Part shown: in pieces, positions 8,138-19,798 of the stretch | How the letters are laid out: each line of letters begins with the position of its first letter | How positions within the stretch are numbered: the stretch's first letter is position 1 | Origin: Rhodothermales bacterium | GTDB taxonomy: Bacteria > Bacteroidota > Rhodothermia > Rhodothermales > UBA10348 | NCBI GenBank assembly: GCA_017643395.1 | Contig: JAEPNP010000003.1 | Span: 1 to 64,000 of the forward strand | Direction: 5' to 3' | DNA length: 64,000 nt | Program-made: the position numbers and the translations under genes | Notes under the pieces: model-generated | Seen by the model: the letters and a program-made list of their open reading frames with translations, nothing else | Told to the model about the DNA's origin: nothing | The model's database searches: none

Positions 8138-8845
8138 ATGGGAAAGAAGGGCAAGCGATTCAAGCGCGTCCAGGAATTGGTGGCAGCGGGCGAAGCGCCT
8201 TTTGGCGTTACGCGCGCTTGCGAACTGATTAAGGAGACCGCTTCTGCCAAGTTTGACGAGTCCATTGACGTGGACATTCGCCTGGGCGTCGATCCGCGCC
8301 ACGCCGACCAGATGGTGCGTGGTGTCGTCGCGCTTCCGCACGGTACCGGCAAGGAAGTGCGTGTGGTTGTGCTGGCCAATGAGGCCAAGCACGCTGAAGC
8401 ACAGGAAGCTGGTGCCGACCACGTCGGTCTGGACGACATCGTCGATCAGATCCAGAAAGGGTGGACGGACTTCGACGTCATGATTGCCACACCGGACGTG
8501 ATGGCCAAGGTCGGTCGTCTGGGTCGCGTGCTGGGTCCCCGTGGGCTCATGCCGAACCCGAAGTCGGGCACGGTCACCATGGATGTCGCGGCTGCCGTGA
8601 AGGACGTCAAGGCCGGCAAGATCGACTTCCGTGTCGACAAGTTCGGCAACCTGCACACCGCGATCGGCAAGGCCTCTTTTGAGCAGGATGCCATCCAGGC
8701 CAACCTGGAGGCCTTCCTGAAAGAGGTTATCCGCCTGCGTCCTGCCGCCGCCAAAGGCACCTACGTCAAGTCGATTACGATTTCGACGACCATGGGCCCC
8801 GGCATTCCGGTTGATCGCAACGAAGTCCTGAACGCGCTCCGCTAG
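8138..8845 (+). CDS. rplA: 50S ribosomal protein L1
   Basis: L1 forms the mobile stalk at the ribosomal E site and often represses its own operon. 235 aa starting [14 protein letters not shown]. It has the usual [25 protein letters not shown] and [12 protein letters not shown] signatures. The start at 8138 is chosen over an in-frame upstream codon because the family begins here. It lies 88 bases after rplK in the same operon. Confidence 0.97.
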   Translation: MGKKGKRFKRVQELVAAGEAPFGVTRACELIKETASAKFDESIDVDIRLGVDPRHADQMVRGVVALPHGTGKEVRVVVLANEAKHAEAQEAGADHVGLDDIVDQIQKGWTDFDVMIATPDVMAKVGRLGRVLGPRGLMPNPKSGTVTMDVAAAVKDVKAGKIDFRVDKFGNLHTAIGKASFEQDAIQANLEAFLKEVIRLRPAAAKGTYVKSITISTTMGPGIPVDRNEVLNALR

Positions 8846-8867
8846 CGCCTAAACCCCGAGGTATCCC

Positions 8868-9395
8868 ATGGCGATGACACGCGCACAGAAGGCGGAGGCG
8901 ATCAAAGAGCTTGCAGAGAAGCTCGAGCAGACCCCCGTCATCTATCTCACCGATTACATCGGACTGACCGTTGAGCAGGCCAACAACCTGCGCAGCGCAT
9001 TTCGCAAGTCCGGCGTCGAGTTCAAGGTGGTCAAGAACACGCTGCTCAAGCGTGCGATGGACCAGCTCGGTGGCTACGAAGAACTCTACGATTCCCTGCA
9101 CGGCTCCACCGCCGTCGCATTCAGTGAAGAGCCCAGCGCTCCGGCCCGCGTCCTGAAGGATTTCCTGAAGGAGTCCAAGCTGGAGATCCCGTCCCTGAAA
9201 GGCGCCCATGTCGATGGCGCCGTGTATGGCGAAGGATCTCTTGACACGCTGGCAGAACTGAAGTCCAAGGACGAACTCCTTGGCGACATCCTGGGACTGC
9301 TGATGTCCCCGATGACCAACATCATCGGTGCCGTCACGGCCCCTGGCTCCACCATCGCCGGCGCGATCAAAGAGATCGCCAACAAGGAAGGCTGA
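8868..9395 (+). CDS. rplJ: 50S ribosomal protein L10
   Basis: L10 anchors the L7/L12 stalk to 23S rRNA. 175 aa. It has the N-terminal AMTRAQKAEAIKELAEKL and VVKNTLLKRAM segments. The C-terminal helix that binds L7/L12 is visible (TIAGAIKEIANKEG). It lies 22 bases after rplA, with GAGGTATCCC before the ATG. Confidence 0.96.
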   Translation: MAMTRAQKAEAIKELAEKLEQTPVIYLTDYIGLTVEQANNLRSAFRKSGVEFKVVKNTLLKRAMDQLGGYEELYDSLHGSTAVAFSEEPSAPARVLKDFLKESKLEIPSLKGAHVDGAVYGEGSLDTLAELKSKDELLGDILGLLMSPMTNIIGAVTAPGSTIAGAIKEIANKEG

Positions 9396-9508
9396 GCCGA
9401 ATCCCTATTGGCCACCGGCCAACCATCCAGAACACCCGAACCATAACACGCAGTGCAGCCTGAGCCTTCGGGTCACGGCAGAGACCACTGCAGGACAAAG
9501 GAACCATC

Positions 9509-9889
9509 ATGGCAGAAGTCAAGGAACTCGCAGAATCCCTCGTCAACCTGACGATCAAGGAAGCCCAGGAGCTCGCCACCATCCTCGAAGAGGAGTACGG
9601 CATCAAGCCGGCCGCGGCCGCAGTTGCAGTTGCCGGTCCCGGCGGCGGCGCTGCAGGCGGTGAGGCCGCAGAAGAGCAGACCGAATTCGACGTCGTGCTC
9701 AAAGGCCCCGGCGCCAACAAGATCAAGGTCATCAAGGAGGTCCGCGCCATCACCGGCCTGGGTCTCAAAGAGGCCAAGGAGCTTGTCGACGGTGCTCCGA
9801 ACAACGTCAAGGAGGCCGTCTCCAAAGACGAGGCCGAAGCACTCAAGGCCCAGCTGGAAGAGGCAGGCGCCGAAGTCGAGCTCAAGTAA
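9509..9889 (+). CDS. rplL: 50S ribosomal protein L7/L12
   Basis: Stalk protein that recruits translation GTPases, present as multiple dimers on L10. 126 aa: an N-terminal dimerisation helix ([19 protein letters not shown]), an Ala/Gly-rich hinge near residues 36-55, and the C-terminal domain with [20 protein letters not shown]. The 113-base gap from rplJ is typical and holds AGGACAAAGGAA before the start. Confidence 0.97.
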   Translation: MAEVKELAESLVNLTIKEAQELATILEEEYGIKPAAAAVAVAGPGGGAAGGEAAEEQTEFDVVLKGPGANKIKVIKEVRAITGLGLKEAKELVDGAPNNVKEAVSKDEAEALKAQLEEAGAEVELK

Positions 9890-9928
9890 GCTCCCGTGCG
9901 GCATAGCCCGCACACCGAAAGTCGGCAG

Positions 9929-9956
9929 GCCGGCCCCGTTTTGCGGGGTCGGCTTT
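9929..9956 (+). terminator. rplL-rpoB intergenic attenuator/terminator
   Basis: A 10-bp GC stem (9929-9938 with 9944-9953, one G-T pair) has a TTTTG loop and is followed by TTT. A partial terminator or processing hairpin between rplL and rpoB is well known in other bacteria and would lower rpoBC expression relative to ribosomal proteins. The short T-run suggests incomplete termination. Confidence 0.6.
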
Positions 9957-10083
9957 CCGCGCTTCCAACCTAACCCGTTGGAAAACAGCCAGAAACACGG
10001 GGTAACAGGTCGCGTAAGCTATCTGTTTGCCGCCGTCGGAAATCGCGGTCCCCGGACCGCACAATGAGAGACCACCCCAGCCT

Positions 10084-13000
10084 ATGTCGGTCCTAAAGGG
10101 AGAGGCGAACCGTAAGTCATTCGGTCGCATCCGTCCGGTCAAGGATTACCCGGACTTCCTGGACGTGCAGCTCAAGTCGTTCTCCGACTTCGTCCAGGAT
10201 CATGTGCCACCAGAGGAGCGGGCGCCCATCGGACTCCAGCATGTTTTCCTGGAGCACTTCCCGATCCAGGATAGCCGTGAGCGCTACACCCTGGAGTTCA
10301 TTCACTTTCAGCTCGACGCCCCCAAGCATTCGGTTGCCGAGTGCATTGCGCAGGGCCTGAGCTTTTCGGTGCCGCTGAAGGCCAAGCTCCGCCTGTCTTC
10401 CAAGGAAGACGAGGATGAGGACGAGGCAGAAGAGGCCATCGAACAGGAAGTCTATCTCGGCAACCTGCCGTTCATGACCGAACGTGGAACGTTCATCATC
10501 AACGGTGCCGAGCGCGTGGTGGTCTCCCAGCTGCACCGCAGCCCGGGTGTGTTCTTCGGTCAGTCCGTGCACCCGAACGGTACCGAGCTCTATTCGGCGC
10601 GCGTGATTCCCTTCCGCGGCTCCTGGATCGAGTTCTCCACGGACGTTTCCAACGTCATGTGGGCGTACATCGACCGCAAGAAGAAGCTGCCAGTCACGAC
10701 GCTGCTGCGTGCCCTCGGTTACTCGACGAACGCCGACATCGTGGGCCTCTTCGATCTGGCGGATACTGCCCCGATCAAGACCAAGAAGGCGTTCAAGAGC
10801 GTGGTCGGCCGCAAGCTTGCGGCTACCGTCACGGTGGAACGTCTGACTGAGATCGTCGACGAGGACACGGGCGAAGTCATCGAGGAGCGTACCGAGCGTG
10901 AAGTGCTGCTGCCGGTCGCTCACGAGGTCGCCGAGGAGGACTACGACCTTCTCAAAGAGGCCGAGATCGACAAGATCTTCCTGATTCGCGAGAATCAGGA
11001 TGAGGATGCGATGGACAAGACGTCGCTCCTCAACACGATGAAGAAGGACCCGACGCACACCGAGGAAGAGGCACTTGAGTACCTCTACTTCCAGCTGCGC
11101 GGCACCGAGGCTCCGGACATTGACACCGCCCGTGGTGTGCTGGACCGCCTCTTCTTCAGCGACAAGCGTTACGATCTCGGCGAGGTCGGTCGCTACCGGA
11201 TCAACCGGCGCCTCCGCATCGAGGAGTCGCTGGACCAGCTCACGCTGACGCGCGATGACATCATCGCCATCATCAACGAGCTGATTTCCCTGCAGAACGC
11301 CAAGTCCAACGTAGACGACATCGACCACCTGTCGAACCGTCGTGTGCGTTCGGTGGGTGAGCAGCTGGCCAGCCAGTTCTCGCTTGGCCTCGCACGCATG
11401 GCGCGCACCATCAAGGAGCGCATGAACCTGCGTGACGCGGAGAAATTCACGCCGCAGGATCTGGTCAATGCGCGCACGGTGTCCAGCGTGATCAACACGT
11501 TCTTCGGCACCAACCAGCTGAGCCAGTTCATGGATCAGACCAACCCGCTGGCGGAGTTGACGCACAAGCGTCGTATGTCCGCGCTGGGTCCCGGTGGTCT
11601 GACCAGGGAGCGTGCCGGCTTCGAGGTTCGTGACGTGCATTACACGCACTACGGCCGTCTCTGCCCGATTGAGACCCCTGAGGGTCCGAACATCGGTCTG
11701 ATTTCGAGCCTGTGCGTGCACGCCCGCGTTAACGACTACGGCTTCATCGAGACGCCGTATCGAGTCGTGAAGGGCGGCATCGTCACCGACGAGATCCAGT
11801 ACCTGACCGCCGAGGAGGAGGATCAGGCCGTCATCGCCCAGGCAAATGCGCCCATCGATGACAAGGGCAACTACCAGAACAAGTACGTCAAGTGTCGTCA
11901 CCAGGGTGACTTCCCGATCGTGGAGCCCGAGAAAGTCCAGTTCATGGACATCGCTCCGAACCAGATCGTGTCGCCTGCGGCATCGCTGATCCCGTTCCTG
12001 GAGCACGACGACGCCAACCGTGCCCTCATGGGCTCGAACATGCAGCGCCAGGCGGTGCCGCTGCTACGCGCCGAGGCGCCGCTTTGCGGAACCGGCCTCG
12101 AAGGGCGCGTCGCGCGGGACTCCCGTGCAGTCCTCGTGGCTGAAGGCGACGGAGCAGTCGAGTACGTGGACGCCACCAAAGTGGTGATCCGCTACCAGCA
12201 GGACGACACGGAGGCTGCCCTGTCGTTCGATGATCCGGTCAAGACCTACGATCTGACCAAGTGGCGCCGGACCAACCAGGACACCAGCATCAACCAGAAG
12301 CCCATCGTGCAGGTGGGTCAGACGGTGGATCGCGGTACGGTGCTGACGGACGGCTTCTCCACTGATCAGGGCGAGCTTGCCCTGGGCAAGAACGTGCTTG
12401 TGGCCTTTATGCCCTGGCGCGGTTACAACTTCGAGGATGCCATCGTCATCTCGGAGCGCCTGGTATCGGATGACGTCTACACCTCGGTGCACATCGAGGA
12501 GTTTGAGCTCCAGGTCCGCGATACCAAGCGTGGTGAAGAGGAGCTGACGCGCGAGATCCCGAACGTGTCCGAAGAGGCCACCAAGGATCTTGACGAGCGC
12601 GGCATCATCCGCATCGGTGCCGAGGTCAAGGCAGGCGACATCATCGTCGGCAAGATCACGCCTAAGGGCGAGACCGATCCCACGCCGGAAGAGAAACTGC
12701 TGCGTGCCATCTTCGGCGACAAGGCGGGCGATGTGAAGGATGCCTCCCTGAAGGCGCCTCCGGGCATGAAGGGTGTCGTCATCGACACGAAGCTCTTCAG
12801 CCGTCGCAAGCTGGATCCGGCTTCCAAGAAGCAGGAGCAGCAGCGCCTGTCGGAGATCGACCAGGAGCTGACCCGCAACATGGCGGAGCTGAATGAGACC
12901 TTCTGGAAGAAGTTCTTCAGCCTCGTCGTGGGCCGGAAGGCGGTAGCCTACATCGATCGCAACGGCCAGACCGTCGTGCCAGAAGCCGCGAAGGTGACCC

Positions 13001-13911
13001 GGGAGATGTTCGAAGGGGTGGATCCGCTCACGCTGGACCCGCGCAATCCCATCTCGGCCGATGCCAAGCTCAACGCCAAGGTCAAGCGCCTTCTGCGCAA
13101 TTACGAGCGCCGCCATCGCGACGTCGACGGCATCGCCAAGCGCGACAAGCACCAGGTCCAGATGGGCGACGAACTGCCTCCGGGCATCGTGCAGCTGGCC
13201 AAGGTCTATGTCGCCAAGAAGCGCAAGATTCAGGTCGGTGACAAGATGGCCGGCCGCCACGGCAACAAGGGTGTGATTGCACGCATCGTGCCGCAGGAGG
13301 ACATGCCGTTCCTGGACGACGGTACTCCGGTGGACATCGTGCTGAACCCGCTGGGCGTGCCGTCCCGAATGAACCTGGGGCAGATCTACGAGACGCTGCT
13401 GGGTTGGGCAGGCAAGATGCTCGGCCACAGCTTCGCAACGCCGATTTTCGACGGCGCGAAGATGGAGGACGTGGCACAGGCCATGCGCGATGCGGGGCTG
13501 CCGGAAGACGGCCGTACGCAGCTGTTCGATGGGCGCACCGGTGAGGCCTTCGACCAGAAGACCACCGTGGGCTACATCTACATGCTGAAGCTCAGCCACC
13601 TCGTCGAGGACAAGATCCACGCACGGTCCATCGGCCCCTACTCGCTCATTACGCAGCAGCCTCTGGGTGGAAAGGCCCAGTTCGGCGGCCAGCGTCTTGG
13701 AGAGATGGAGGTGTGGGCGCTCTACGCCTACGGTGCTTCGAACGTGCTGCAGGAGATGCTCACCTACAAGTCGGATGACGTGCAGGGACGCTCCAAGGCC
13801 TACGAAAGCATCGTCAAGGGCGAGAACATGCCCGAGGCCGGCATTCCAGAGAGCTTCAACGTGCTCGTTCGCGAGCTCCAGGGTCTCGGCCTGGAAGTGA
13901 AGCTGGACTAA
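10084..13911 (+). CDS. rpoB: DNA-directed RNA polymerase subunit beta
   Basis: Catalytic core subunit, 1275 aa from the ATG at 10084 ([17 protein letters not shown]). An in-frame upstream start at 10027 lacks homology. The rifampicin pocket (about residues 475-540) is wild type by inspection: [22 protein letters not shown], and [14 protein letters not shown]. An acidic insert [11 protein letters not shown] lies in the protrusion near residue 107. [11 protein letters not shown] (switch region) and the C-terminal [21 protein letters not shown] are intact. It follows rplL by 194 bases and precedes rpoC by 63. Confidence 0.98.
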   Translation: MSVLKGEANRKSFGRIRPVKDYPDFLDVQLKSFSDFVQDHVPPEERAPIGLQHVFLEHFPIQDSRERYTLEFIHFQLDAPKHSVAECIAQGLSFSVPLKAKLRLSSKEDEDEDEAEEAIEQEVYLGNLPFMTERGTFIINGAERVVVSQLHRSPGVFFGQSVHPNGTELYSARVIPFRGSWIEFSTDVSNVMWAYIDRKKKLPVTTLLRALGYSTNADIVGLFDLADTAPIKTKKAFKSVVGRKLAATVTVERLTEIVDEDTGEVIEERTEREVLLPVAHEVAEEDYDLLKEAEIDKIFLIRENQDEDAMDKTSLLNTMKKDPTHTEEEALEYLYFQLRGTEAPDIDTARGVLDRLFFSDKRYDLGEVGRYRINRRLRIEESLDQLTLTRDDIIAIINELISLQNAKSNVDDIDHLSNRRVRSVGEQLASQFSLGLARMARTIKERMNLRDAEKFTPQDLVNARTVSSVINTFFGTNQLSQFMDQTNPLAELTHKRRMSALGPGGLTRERAGFEVRDVHYTHYGRLCPIETPEGPNIGLISSLCVHARVNDYGFIETPYRVVKGGIVTDEIQYLTAEEEDQAVIAQANAPIDDKGNYQNKYVKCRHQGDFPIVEPEKVQFMDIAPNQIVSPAASLIPFLEHDDANRALMGSNMQRQAVPLLRAEAPLCGTGLEGRVARDSRAVLVAEGDGAVEYVDATKVVIRYQQDDTEAALSFDDPVKTYDLTKWRRTNQDTSINQKPIVQVGQTVDRGTVLTDGFSTDQGELALGKNVLVAFMPWRGYNFEDAIVISERLVSDDVYTSVHIEEFELQVRDTKRGEEELTREIPNVSEEATKDLDERGIIRIGAEVKAGDIIVGKITPKGETDPTPEEKLLRAIFGDKAGDVKDASLKAPPGMKGVVIDTKLFSRRKLDPASKKQEQQRLSEIDQELTRNMAELNETFWKKFFSLVVGRKAVAYIDRNGQTVVPEAAKVTREMFEGVDPLTLDPRNPISADAKLNAKVKRLLRNYERRHRDVDGIAKRDKHQVQMGDELPPGIVQLAKVYVAKKRKIQVGDKMAGRHGNKGVIARIVPQEDMPFLDDGTPVDIVLNPLGVPSRMNLGQIYETLLGWAGKMLGHSFATPIFDGAKMEDVAQAMRDAGLPEDGRTQLFDGRTGEAFDQKTTVGYIYMLKLSHLVEDKIHARSIGPYSLITQQPLGGKAQFGGQRLGEMEVWALYAYGASNVLQEMLTYKSDDVQGRSKAYESIVKGENMPEAGIPESFNVLVRELQGLGLEVKLD

Positions 13912-13974
13912 CCTCCTACCCCCACTGGATTTCAACTAGCGCCCTCGGGCGCATTCGCATAAGCAAACAAGCAT

Positions 13975-16900
13975 ATGCCTTACGGGAAAACCCAGAAGAT
14001 CAAGAAGAACTTCAGCTCGCTGACGGTCAGCCTGGCCAGCCCGGAGACCATTCTCGAGCGCTCCTACGGTGAGGTTCTCAAGCCGGAAACGATCAACTAC
14101 CGGTCGTTCAAGCCTGAGAAGGAAGGACTCTTCTGCGAAAAGATCTTCGGCCCGGTCAAGGACTGGGAATGTCATTGTGGCAAGTACAAGCGTATTCGCT
14201 ACAAGGGCATCATCTGTGACCGATGTGGCGTCGAGGTGACGCAGAAGTCGGTCCGCCGCGAGCGTATGGGTCACATCACGCTCTCGGTGCCCGTCGTCCA
14301 CATCTGGTACTTCAAGACGCTTCCGAACAAGATCGGGCACCTCCTGGGTATCCGTTCCAAGGATCTGGAGCGCATCATCTACTACGAGAACTACGTGGTA
14401 GTGCAGCCGGGTTGCGCCGCAAGCCTGGGTGTCGAGGAGAAGCAGCTGCTCTCCGAGGATGAGTATTTCAACATCCTCTACCAGATCCGCGAGGACAACA
14501 ACCGCCTCGAGGACGACGATCCGGAGAAGTTCATCGCAATGATCGGTGGCGAGGCCATCGAAGTGATGCTTCGTCGCATCGACCTGCCCATGACGGCGCA
14601 GGAGCTGCGTTTCCAGATCAAGACCGAGACCAGCCAGCAGCGCAAGGCAGAAGCCCTGAAGCGCCTGTCCGTGGTCGAGTCGTTCCGCGACGCCAACCGG
14701 CGCATGGAAAACCGTCCCGAGTGGATGGTCATGCGCGTGATTCCGGTCATCCCGCCGGAGCTCCGCCCGCTGGTGCCGCTGGAAGGTGGTCGTTTTGCGA
14801 CTTCCGACCTCAACGACCTCTACCGCCGCGTCATCATCCGCAACAACCGCCTCAAGCGCCTGATCGACATCAAGGCACCGGAGGTCATTCTGCGGAACGA
14901 GAAGCGCATGCTGCAGGAGGCGGTCGACAGCCTCTTCGACAACTCGCGTAAGGCCAACGCCGTCCGGAGCGACTCGAACCGTGCCCTGAAGTCCCTCTCG
15001 GACATGCTCAAGGGCAAGCAGGGTCGTTTCCGTCAGAACCTGCTCGGAAAGCGCGTCGACTACTCCGGTCGTTCGGTAATTGTGGTCGGCCCCGAGCTGC
15101 AGCTGCACCAGTGCGGTCTTCCCAAGGAGATGGCGGTCGAGCTGTTCAAGCCGTTCATCATCCGCAAGCTCATCGAGCGCGGCATCGTCAAGACGGTCAA
15201 GAGCGCCAAGAAGGTGGTCGACCGCAGGACGGCGGACGTGTGGGACATCCTGGAGAAGGTCATCAAGGGCCGGCCGGTGATGCTCAACCGCGCGCCGACG
15301 CTGCACCGTCTGGGTATCCAGGCGTTCCAGCCCGTGCTGATTGAAGGCAAAGCCATTCGTCTGCACCCGCTCGTCTGTACGGCGTTCAACGCCGACTTCG
15401 ACGGTGACCAGATGGCGGTGCACGTTCCGTTGTCGCTGGACGCGGCCATGGAGGCCATGCTGCTCATGCTCTCCAGCCACAACATCCTCAGCCCGGCGCA
15501 CGGCGGCCCGGTGACAGTGCCGACCCAGGACATGGTTCTTGGTCTGTACTACATCACCAAGGCCCGCAACGGCATGAAGGGCGAGGGCATGCAGTTCTCG
15601 AGCACGGTCGAGGCGCGTCAGGCGTACGACCAGGGCATCGTCGAACTGCACGCCAAAATCGAGGTCCGCGTGGACGGTCGCCGTCAGCAGACCACGATGG
15701 GCCGTGTGCTCTTCAACGAGATCGTGCCTGACGGCGTCGGCTACATCAACGAGGTTCTCACCAAGAAGAACCTGCGCGGCATCATCTCCCGCGTGCTGAA
15801 AGCCTCCGGATTCCCGAAGACGGCGCGCTTCCTGGACGAGCTGAAGATGCTCGGCTTCGAGCGTGCCACCGAGGGTGGACTGACCTTCTCTCTTTCCGAT
15901 ATCGTGATTCCCGACAAGCGTCAGGAGCTCATCGATCAGGCCGAGGGCGAAGTCGAGAAGGCCCGCGCCAACTACGGCATGGGCTTCATCACGGAGAACG
16001 AGCGCTACAACCAGGTCATCGACATCTGGACGCACACCAACAACCAGGTGTCCGAAGAGCTCTTCAACACGCTGAAGGAAGACCGCGAAGGATTCAACGC
16101 CATCTACATGATGGCCGACTCCGGCGCTCGAGGCTCGAAGGAGCAGATCCGGCAGCTCGGTGGCATGCGTGGCCTGATGGCCAAGCCGCAGAAGAGCCTC
16201 GTCGGTTCGGCCGGCGAGATCATCGAGAACCCGATTATCTCCAACTTCAAGGAGGGGCTGACGGTGCTCGAGTACTTCATCTCGACGCACGGTGCTCGTA
16301 AGGGTCTCGCCGATACGGCTCTCAAAACGGCCGACGCCGGTTACCTCACGCGTCGCCTTGTGGACGTGGCCCAGGACGGCACGGTGACGCAGCACGACTG
16401 TGGCACGCTCCGTGGCATCCGGATCTCGGCCCTCAAGGACAACGAGGATATCGTCGAGCCGCTCGCAGACCGCATCCTTGGTCGCGTTTCGGTGCACGAC
16501 GTGGAGGATCCGCTCAACGGAGACCTCATCGTCGGCGCCAACGAGCTGATCGACGAAGAGAAAGCCCGCCAGATCTCGGAGACCTCCATTGAGGAAGTCG
16601 AGATTCGTTCGGTGCTCACGTGTGAATCCCGGCGCGGCGTGTGTGCGCTCTGCTACGGTCGTAACCTTGCCACCGGCCGCCTGGTCGAGGTGGGTGAGTC
16701 GGTCGGCGTCGTGGCCGCCCAGTCCATCGGTGAGCCGGGTACGCAGCTTACGCTCCGGACCTTCCACATCGGTGGTACGGCCAGCCGCATCTCGGCTGAG
16801 AGCACCATCCAGACCAAGTTCGCCGGTAAGGTCGAGCACGTGAACCTCCGGACCGTCTCCTTCGACGACGGCGAAGAGGAGAAAGAGGTGACCCTGTCCC

Positions 16901-18237
16901 GTCAGGGCGAGATTCGCATCATGGATGCGGAGCAGGAGGGTCGCCAGCTCATTTCCTACCTGATCCCGTACGGTGCCGAGGTGCTGGTCCACGACGGAGA
17001 CAGCGTCGACAAGGGTGCTGTGCTTGCCGCGTGGGACCCGTACAACTCGGTTATCCTGGCGGAGACGGGCGGTCAGGTCCACTTCCAGGACATCATCGAA
17101 GGCACCACCTTCCGTGAGGAGTCCGATGAGCAGACCGGCTTCAAGGAGAAGGTCATCATCGACTCCCGCGAGCGCACGCTCACGCCGGCCATCGTCATCG
17201 AGGCGGACGGCCAGAAGCGCGAGTACCCGCTGCCGGTGCGTGCCCGTATCCAGGTGGACGCCAACGACAAGGTGGCGGCCGGCCGTGTGCTCGTCAAGAT
17301 CCCGCGCCAGTCTGCCAAGACCCGCGATATCACCGGTGGTCTGCCGCGTGTGACCGAGCTCTTCGAAGCCCGCACGCCGACCGACCCGGCTGTCGTGTCG
17401 GAGATCGATGGCGTGGTTTCCTTCGGAGGCCGTAAACGCGGTAGCCAGGAAGTGATCGTCACCTCCCGTGACGGCACCGAGTCCCGCACGTATCTCGTCT
17501 CTATGACCAAGCACATGCTGGTCCACGAGAACGACTTCGTGCGTGCCGGTGACCCGCTGTCGGACGGCCAGGTCTCGCCGCAGGACATCCTGAGCATTCT
17601 CGGCCCCCGCGCCGTGCAGGAGTACCTGGTGAACGAGATCCAGGAGGTCTACCGCCTGCAGGGTGTGACCATCAACGACAAGCACATCGAGTGCATCGTG
17701 CGCCAGATGATGCAGAAGGTGTCGGTCGTGGACCCGGGTGATACCACGCTGCTGGAAGACAACAACGTCGACCGGTTCGTGCTCGAGGAGATGAACGATG
17801 GGCTCTACGACAAATTTGTCGTGGTCGACCCGGGTGATTCCCACCTCGGCATCGGAGACGTGGTGGACCGCCGCAAGCTGCGTGAGGTCAACTCCGAGAT
17901 GAAGCGCAAGGACCAGAAGCCCGCTCAGGTGCGTGAGACGCACCCGGCCGTGGCTCAGCCTGTGCTGCTCGGCATCACCCAGGCCGCACTCTCCACGGAT
18001 TCCTTTGTGTCCGCCGCCTCGTTCCAGGAGACCACTAAGGTGCTGACGTCCGCTGCCATCTCGGCCGCGATCGATCCGCTCTACGGTCTTAAGGAGAACG
18101 TGATCGTCGGTCACCTCATCCCGGCCGGTACCGGCCAGCGCCACTTCCGCGACATCGTGGTCGGCTCCAAGCAGGAGCTGGCAGAGATGACCGCGCTCTC
18201 GGGCGATGGGGTAAGTGCCGATCTCGAAGAGGCCTAG
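13975..18237 (+). CDS. rpoC: DNA-directed RNA polymerase subunit beta'
   Basis: Catalytic core subunit, 1420 aa. It has the zinc-binding [20 protein letters not shown] near residue 63. The active-site NADFDGDQ puts the Mg2+-binding aspartates at D474, D476 and D478. A second Cys cluster ([13 protein letters not shown]) comes before the [21 protein letters not shown] region. The trigger-loop region and C-terminal clamp are complete. It ends 23 bases before a strong intrinsic terminator, which closes the operon. Confidence 0.98.
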   Translation: MPYGKTQKIKKNFSSLTVSLASPETILERSYGEVLKPETINYRSFKPEKEGLFCEKIFGPVKDWECHCGKYKRIRYKGIICDRCGVEVTQKSVRRERMGHITLSVPVVHIWYFKTLPNKIGHLLGIRSKDLERIIYYENYVVVQPGCAASLGVEEKQLLSEDEYFNILYQIREDNNRLEDDDPEKFIAMIGGEAIEVMLRRIDLPMTAQELRFQIKTETSQQRKAEALKRLSVVESFRDANRRMENRPEWMVMRVIPVIPPELRPLVPLEGGRFATSDLNDLYRRVIIRNNRLKRLIDIKAPEVILRNEKRMLQEAVDSLFDNSRKANAVRSDSNRALKSLSDMLKGKQGRFRQNLLGKRVDYSGRSVIVVGPELQLHQCGLPKEMAVELFKPFIIRKLIERGIVKTVKSAKKVVDRRTADVWDILEKVIKGRPVMLNRAPTLHRLGIQAFQPVLIEGKAIRLHPLVCTAFNADFDGDQMAVHVPLSLDAAMEAMLLMLSSHNILSPAHGGPVTVPTQDMVLGLYYITKARNGMKGEGMQFSSTVEARQAYDQGIVELHAKIEVRVDGRRQQTTMGRVLFNEIVPDGVGYINEVLTKKNLRGIISRVLKASGFPKTARFLDELKMLGFERATEGGLTFSLSDIVIPDKRQELIDQAEGEVEKARANYGMGFITENERYNQVIDIWTHTNNQVSEELFNTLKEDREGFNAIYMMADSGARGSKEQIRQLGGMRGLMAKPQKSLVGSAGEIIENPIISNFKEGLTVLEYFISTHGARKGLADTALKTADAGYLTRRLVDVAQDGTVTQHDCGTLRGIRISALKDNEDIVEPLADRILGRVSVHDVEDPLNGDLIVGANELIDEEKARQISETSIEEVEIRSVLTCESRRGVCALCYGRNLATGRLVEVGESVGVVAAQSIGEPGTQLTLRTFHIGGTASRISAESTIQTKFAGKVEHVNLRTVSFDDGEEEKEVTLSRQGEIRIMDAEQEGRQLISYLIPYGAEVLVHDGDSVDKGAVLAAWDPYNSVILAETGGQVHFQDIIEGTTFREESDEQTGFKEKVIIDSRERTLTPAIVIEADGQKREYPLPVRARIQVDANDKVAAGRVLVKIPRQSAKTRDITGGLPRVTELFEARTPTDPAVVSEIDGVVSFGGRKRGSQEVIVTSRDGTESRTYLVSMTKHMLVHENDFVRAGDPLSDGQVSPQDILSILGPRAVQEYLVNEIQEVYRLQGVTINDKHIECIVRQMMQKVSVVDPGDTTLLEDNNVDRFVLEEMNDGLYDKFVVVDPGDSHLGIGDVVDRRKLREVNSEMKRKDQKPAQVRETHPAVAQPVLLGITQAALSTDSFVSAASFQETTKVLTSAAISAAIDPLYGLKENVIVGHLIPAGTGQRHFRDIVVGSKQELAEMTALSGDGVSADLEEA

Positions 18238-18260
18238 GACTCCGAAAGGACGGAATAGAA

Positions 18261-18300
18261 AGAGCCCCGGTCGCCAATCGGCAACCGGGGCTCTTTTTTT
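18261..18300 (+). terminator. Intrinsic terminator of the rpoBC operon
   Basis: A perfect 11-bp stem (AGAGCCCCGGT 18261-18271 with 18284-18294) encloses a 12-base loop and is followed directly by six Ts. It lies 23 bases past the rpoC stop. Confidence 0.95.
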
Positions 18301-18366
18301 GGGGGGTACGCCGCGCGGCGGCGCGGGTCACTATGGCTCAGGCCTCATTCAGGCCCGTGCCATTCG

Positions 18367-18657
18367 CTATTGGGCGCAGGTGACGGTGATCGTCATGGGC
18401 GTGTAGACACTGAATGTCAGTGCGCCTACAAGGCCGTTCACGAACGAAATCTGCGTCTCGATCTTGTGGGCGCCGCTGCGGCCGCAGATCTCCTCTGCAT
18501 TGACCTCGTCCGGCGGCACGAGGCCGTAGACGAACGAGTGGGCCCAGATTTCCTCGACACGATTCGAGGGCTCGTTGTCAAACAGAACGCTGGTGTGGTA
18601 GCAACCACCCAGCGTCATCGCCAGCAGCAGCAGGCAGGTGGTAGCGGGGATGCGCAT
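18367..18657 (-). CDS. Bor-family lipoprotein
   Basis: 96 aa from the ATG at 18657, with a lipoprotein signal (LLLLAMTLGG-C19). The mature part keeps the Bor pattern along its length: a W-HSFVYGLVPP segment, EEICG, KIETQISFVNGLVGALTFSVYTP and a terminal CAQ. Bor was first described as a lambda lysogenic-conversion lipoprotein of the outer membrane (serum resistance), and its relatives are widespread in free-living bacteria. The local role is unknown. It points toward the rpoC terminator and may share its end. Confidence 0.85.
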   Translation of the reverse strand: MRIPATTCLLLLAMTLGGCYHTSVLFDNEPSNRVEEIWAHSFVYGLVPPDEVNAEEICGRSGAHKIETQISFVNGLVGALTFSVYTPMTITVTCAQ

Positions 18658-18758
18658 GGAATGTATTGGGGTTACTAGGCGCTCCAATGGCCGCGCCATG
18701 CGGCGCGAAGGTAACAGGGGAAAGCGGCGTACCCCGGAAATCGAACCCGGTTGTCGCC

Positions 18759-19712
18759 CTATTCCGCGCAGTCGACCAGCACTGCGCTCATCACTTCCCG
18801 TTCGATACGCTCTCCGGCCGGCCGGTTCAGCAGGTGTCCATTGACCACAAGCGCCGAGGACCCGCCGCCGTCCAGATTCATGCCGTCCACGGCCCCTGTC
18901 GAAGCCAGCAGCTCGGCGAGTTCGTCCAGGTCAACCCCTCTGCTGGCTCGCTGTCGCCCGTCCACGACCATCAGAATCAACGAGCCGTCCGCCGTCACAC
19001 CGACGGCGGAACGAGGGTGCACGCGGGGAATCGAGGAGCCGAAGAAGACTTCCTCGTCCACTGTAATGTTGAATGTGCCGTCCTCCAGCAGCCGCGGTCC
19101 GGCGGACAGTGCATCCCGCATCGGCCAACTGCTGGACTGGGACAGATCGGGAAATTCTGCAGGCCGACCCGGCTCATTGGGAGGAGGTGAACTCCAGGCC
19201 AGCGTGGTATCTGCCCGGCTGTTGACCCAGGCGATGTAGGCCCGCCCGGTTTCGGTGATGCCGAGCGTCGCTCTGGCTACCGGATAGCGAACCTCGCTGC
19301 GTAGCACACTGCCGATGGCCGGGGTAAGGATTTCGCCGTCTGCCATGAGCAGCCCCACATGCGTGGCCGGATCCTCGCCCATGCGGAAATAGCCGCCGTT
19401 GAGTGCCACGCAGGCTCCTTCGCTCGAGGCAAACTCGCTGACGGTTTCCCGCCGGTCGCCGTCGTCGGATATCTCGACACGCGCTCCGTTTCCTTCAACG
19501 TTCAGGTCCACGTGCACGTACCACGCGGCCAGCGGGAGTGAATCGTTCCGTCCCTCATACACGCGCACGCCGACGGGCAGGGCTTCATTCAGAGAGTCCA
19601 CAGGCAACCAGGCCACCAGGCCGTCGGGCGGAACAGGCGCAGACTCCGGCGGGGTGCCGCAAGCCACCAGACTCAGGAGCAGGACGAGAGGCCTCGCCAG
19701 GAAGTGCTTCAT
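18759..19712 (-). CDS. Phosphodiester glycosidase (NAGPA/DUF2233) family lipoprotein
   Basis: 317 aa with lipobox SLVA-C18. The catalytic fold family is recognised by ALNGGYF near residue 100, the mid-protein SAGPRLL and PRSAVGVTADG, VVDGRQ, and the C-terminal MNLDGGGSSALVVNG. NAGPA relatives cleave GlcNAc-1-phosphodiesters, and bacterial ones may act on exopolysaccharide or cell-wall phosphodiesters; the substrate here is unknown. It is predicted to be anchored in the envelope. It reads away from the ECF sigma gene, with the promoter in the 86-base divergent gap. Confidence 0.85.
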   Translation of the reverse strand: MKHFLARPLVLLLSLVACGTPPESAPVPPDGLVAWLPVDSLNEALPVGVRVYEGRNDSLPLAAWYVHVDLNVEGNGARVEISDDGDRRETVSEFASSEGACVALNGGYFRMGEDPATHVGLLMADGEILTPAIGSVLRSEVRYPVARATLGITETGRAYIAWVNSRADTTLAWSSPPPNEPGRPAEFPDLSQSSSWPMRDALSAGPRLLEDGTFNITVDEEVFFGSSIPRVHPRSAVGVTADGSLILMVVDGRQRASRGVDLDELAELLASTGAVDGMNLDGGGSSALVVNGHLLNRPAGERIEREVMSAVLVDCAE

Positions 19713-19748
19713 TCCACAAAGTTACGCGTTACCATGGACGCGGTCCGT

Positions 19749-19775
19749 GCAAACCTCCCGACGGGTCGGCGGGTC
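19749..19775 (+). promoter_or_regulatory. Candidate ECF-type promoter before the sigma gene
   Basis: GCAAAC, 15 bases, CGGGTC, lying 24 bases before the sigma-factor start. A similarly spaced pair (GCAACT, 15 bases, CGTAAC) precedes the second DUF4097 gene of this unit. ECF sigma factors typically autoregulate from such short bipartite promoters. This is a pattern match from two sites only. Confidence 0.3.
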
Positions 19776-19798
19776 CAATGCATGGCTGAATACGGAGG

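Noticed and set aside
11500-11710. Rifampicin-resistance substitutions in rpoB
   Set aside because: The key positions (FMDQ, THKRR, SALGPGG) read as wild type.
13936-18144. 1402-codon open frame opposite rpoC
   Set aside because: It is an antisense shadow of rpoC caused by codon bias in high-GC DNA. The peptide is His/Arg/Leu-rich with no domain, and the plus strand is a certain gene. Similar antisense frames opposite rpoB, the fad genes and the propeller gene were dropped for the same reason.
18733-18765. tRNA-like T-arm on the minus strand (CCGGG-TTCGATT-TCCGG)
   Set aside because: No acceptor stem, anticodon arm or CCA can be placed around it. It overlaps the end of the phosphodiester-glycosidase gene. 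At most a tRNA fragment; probably chance.
19713-19721. Single ATTCCAC beside the phosphodiester-glycosidase start, as a fifth array site
   Set aside because: Only one half-site is present, with no partner at 11 bp and no 52-bp repetition.
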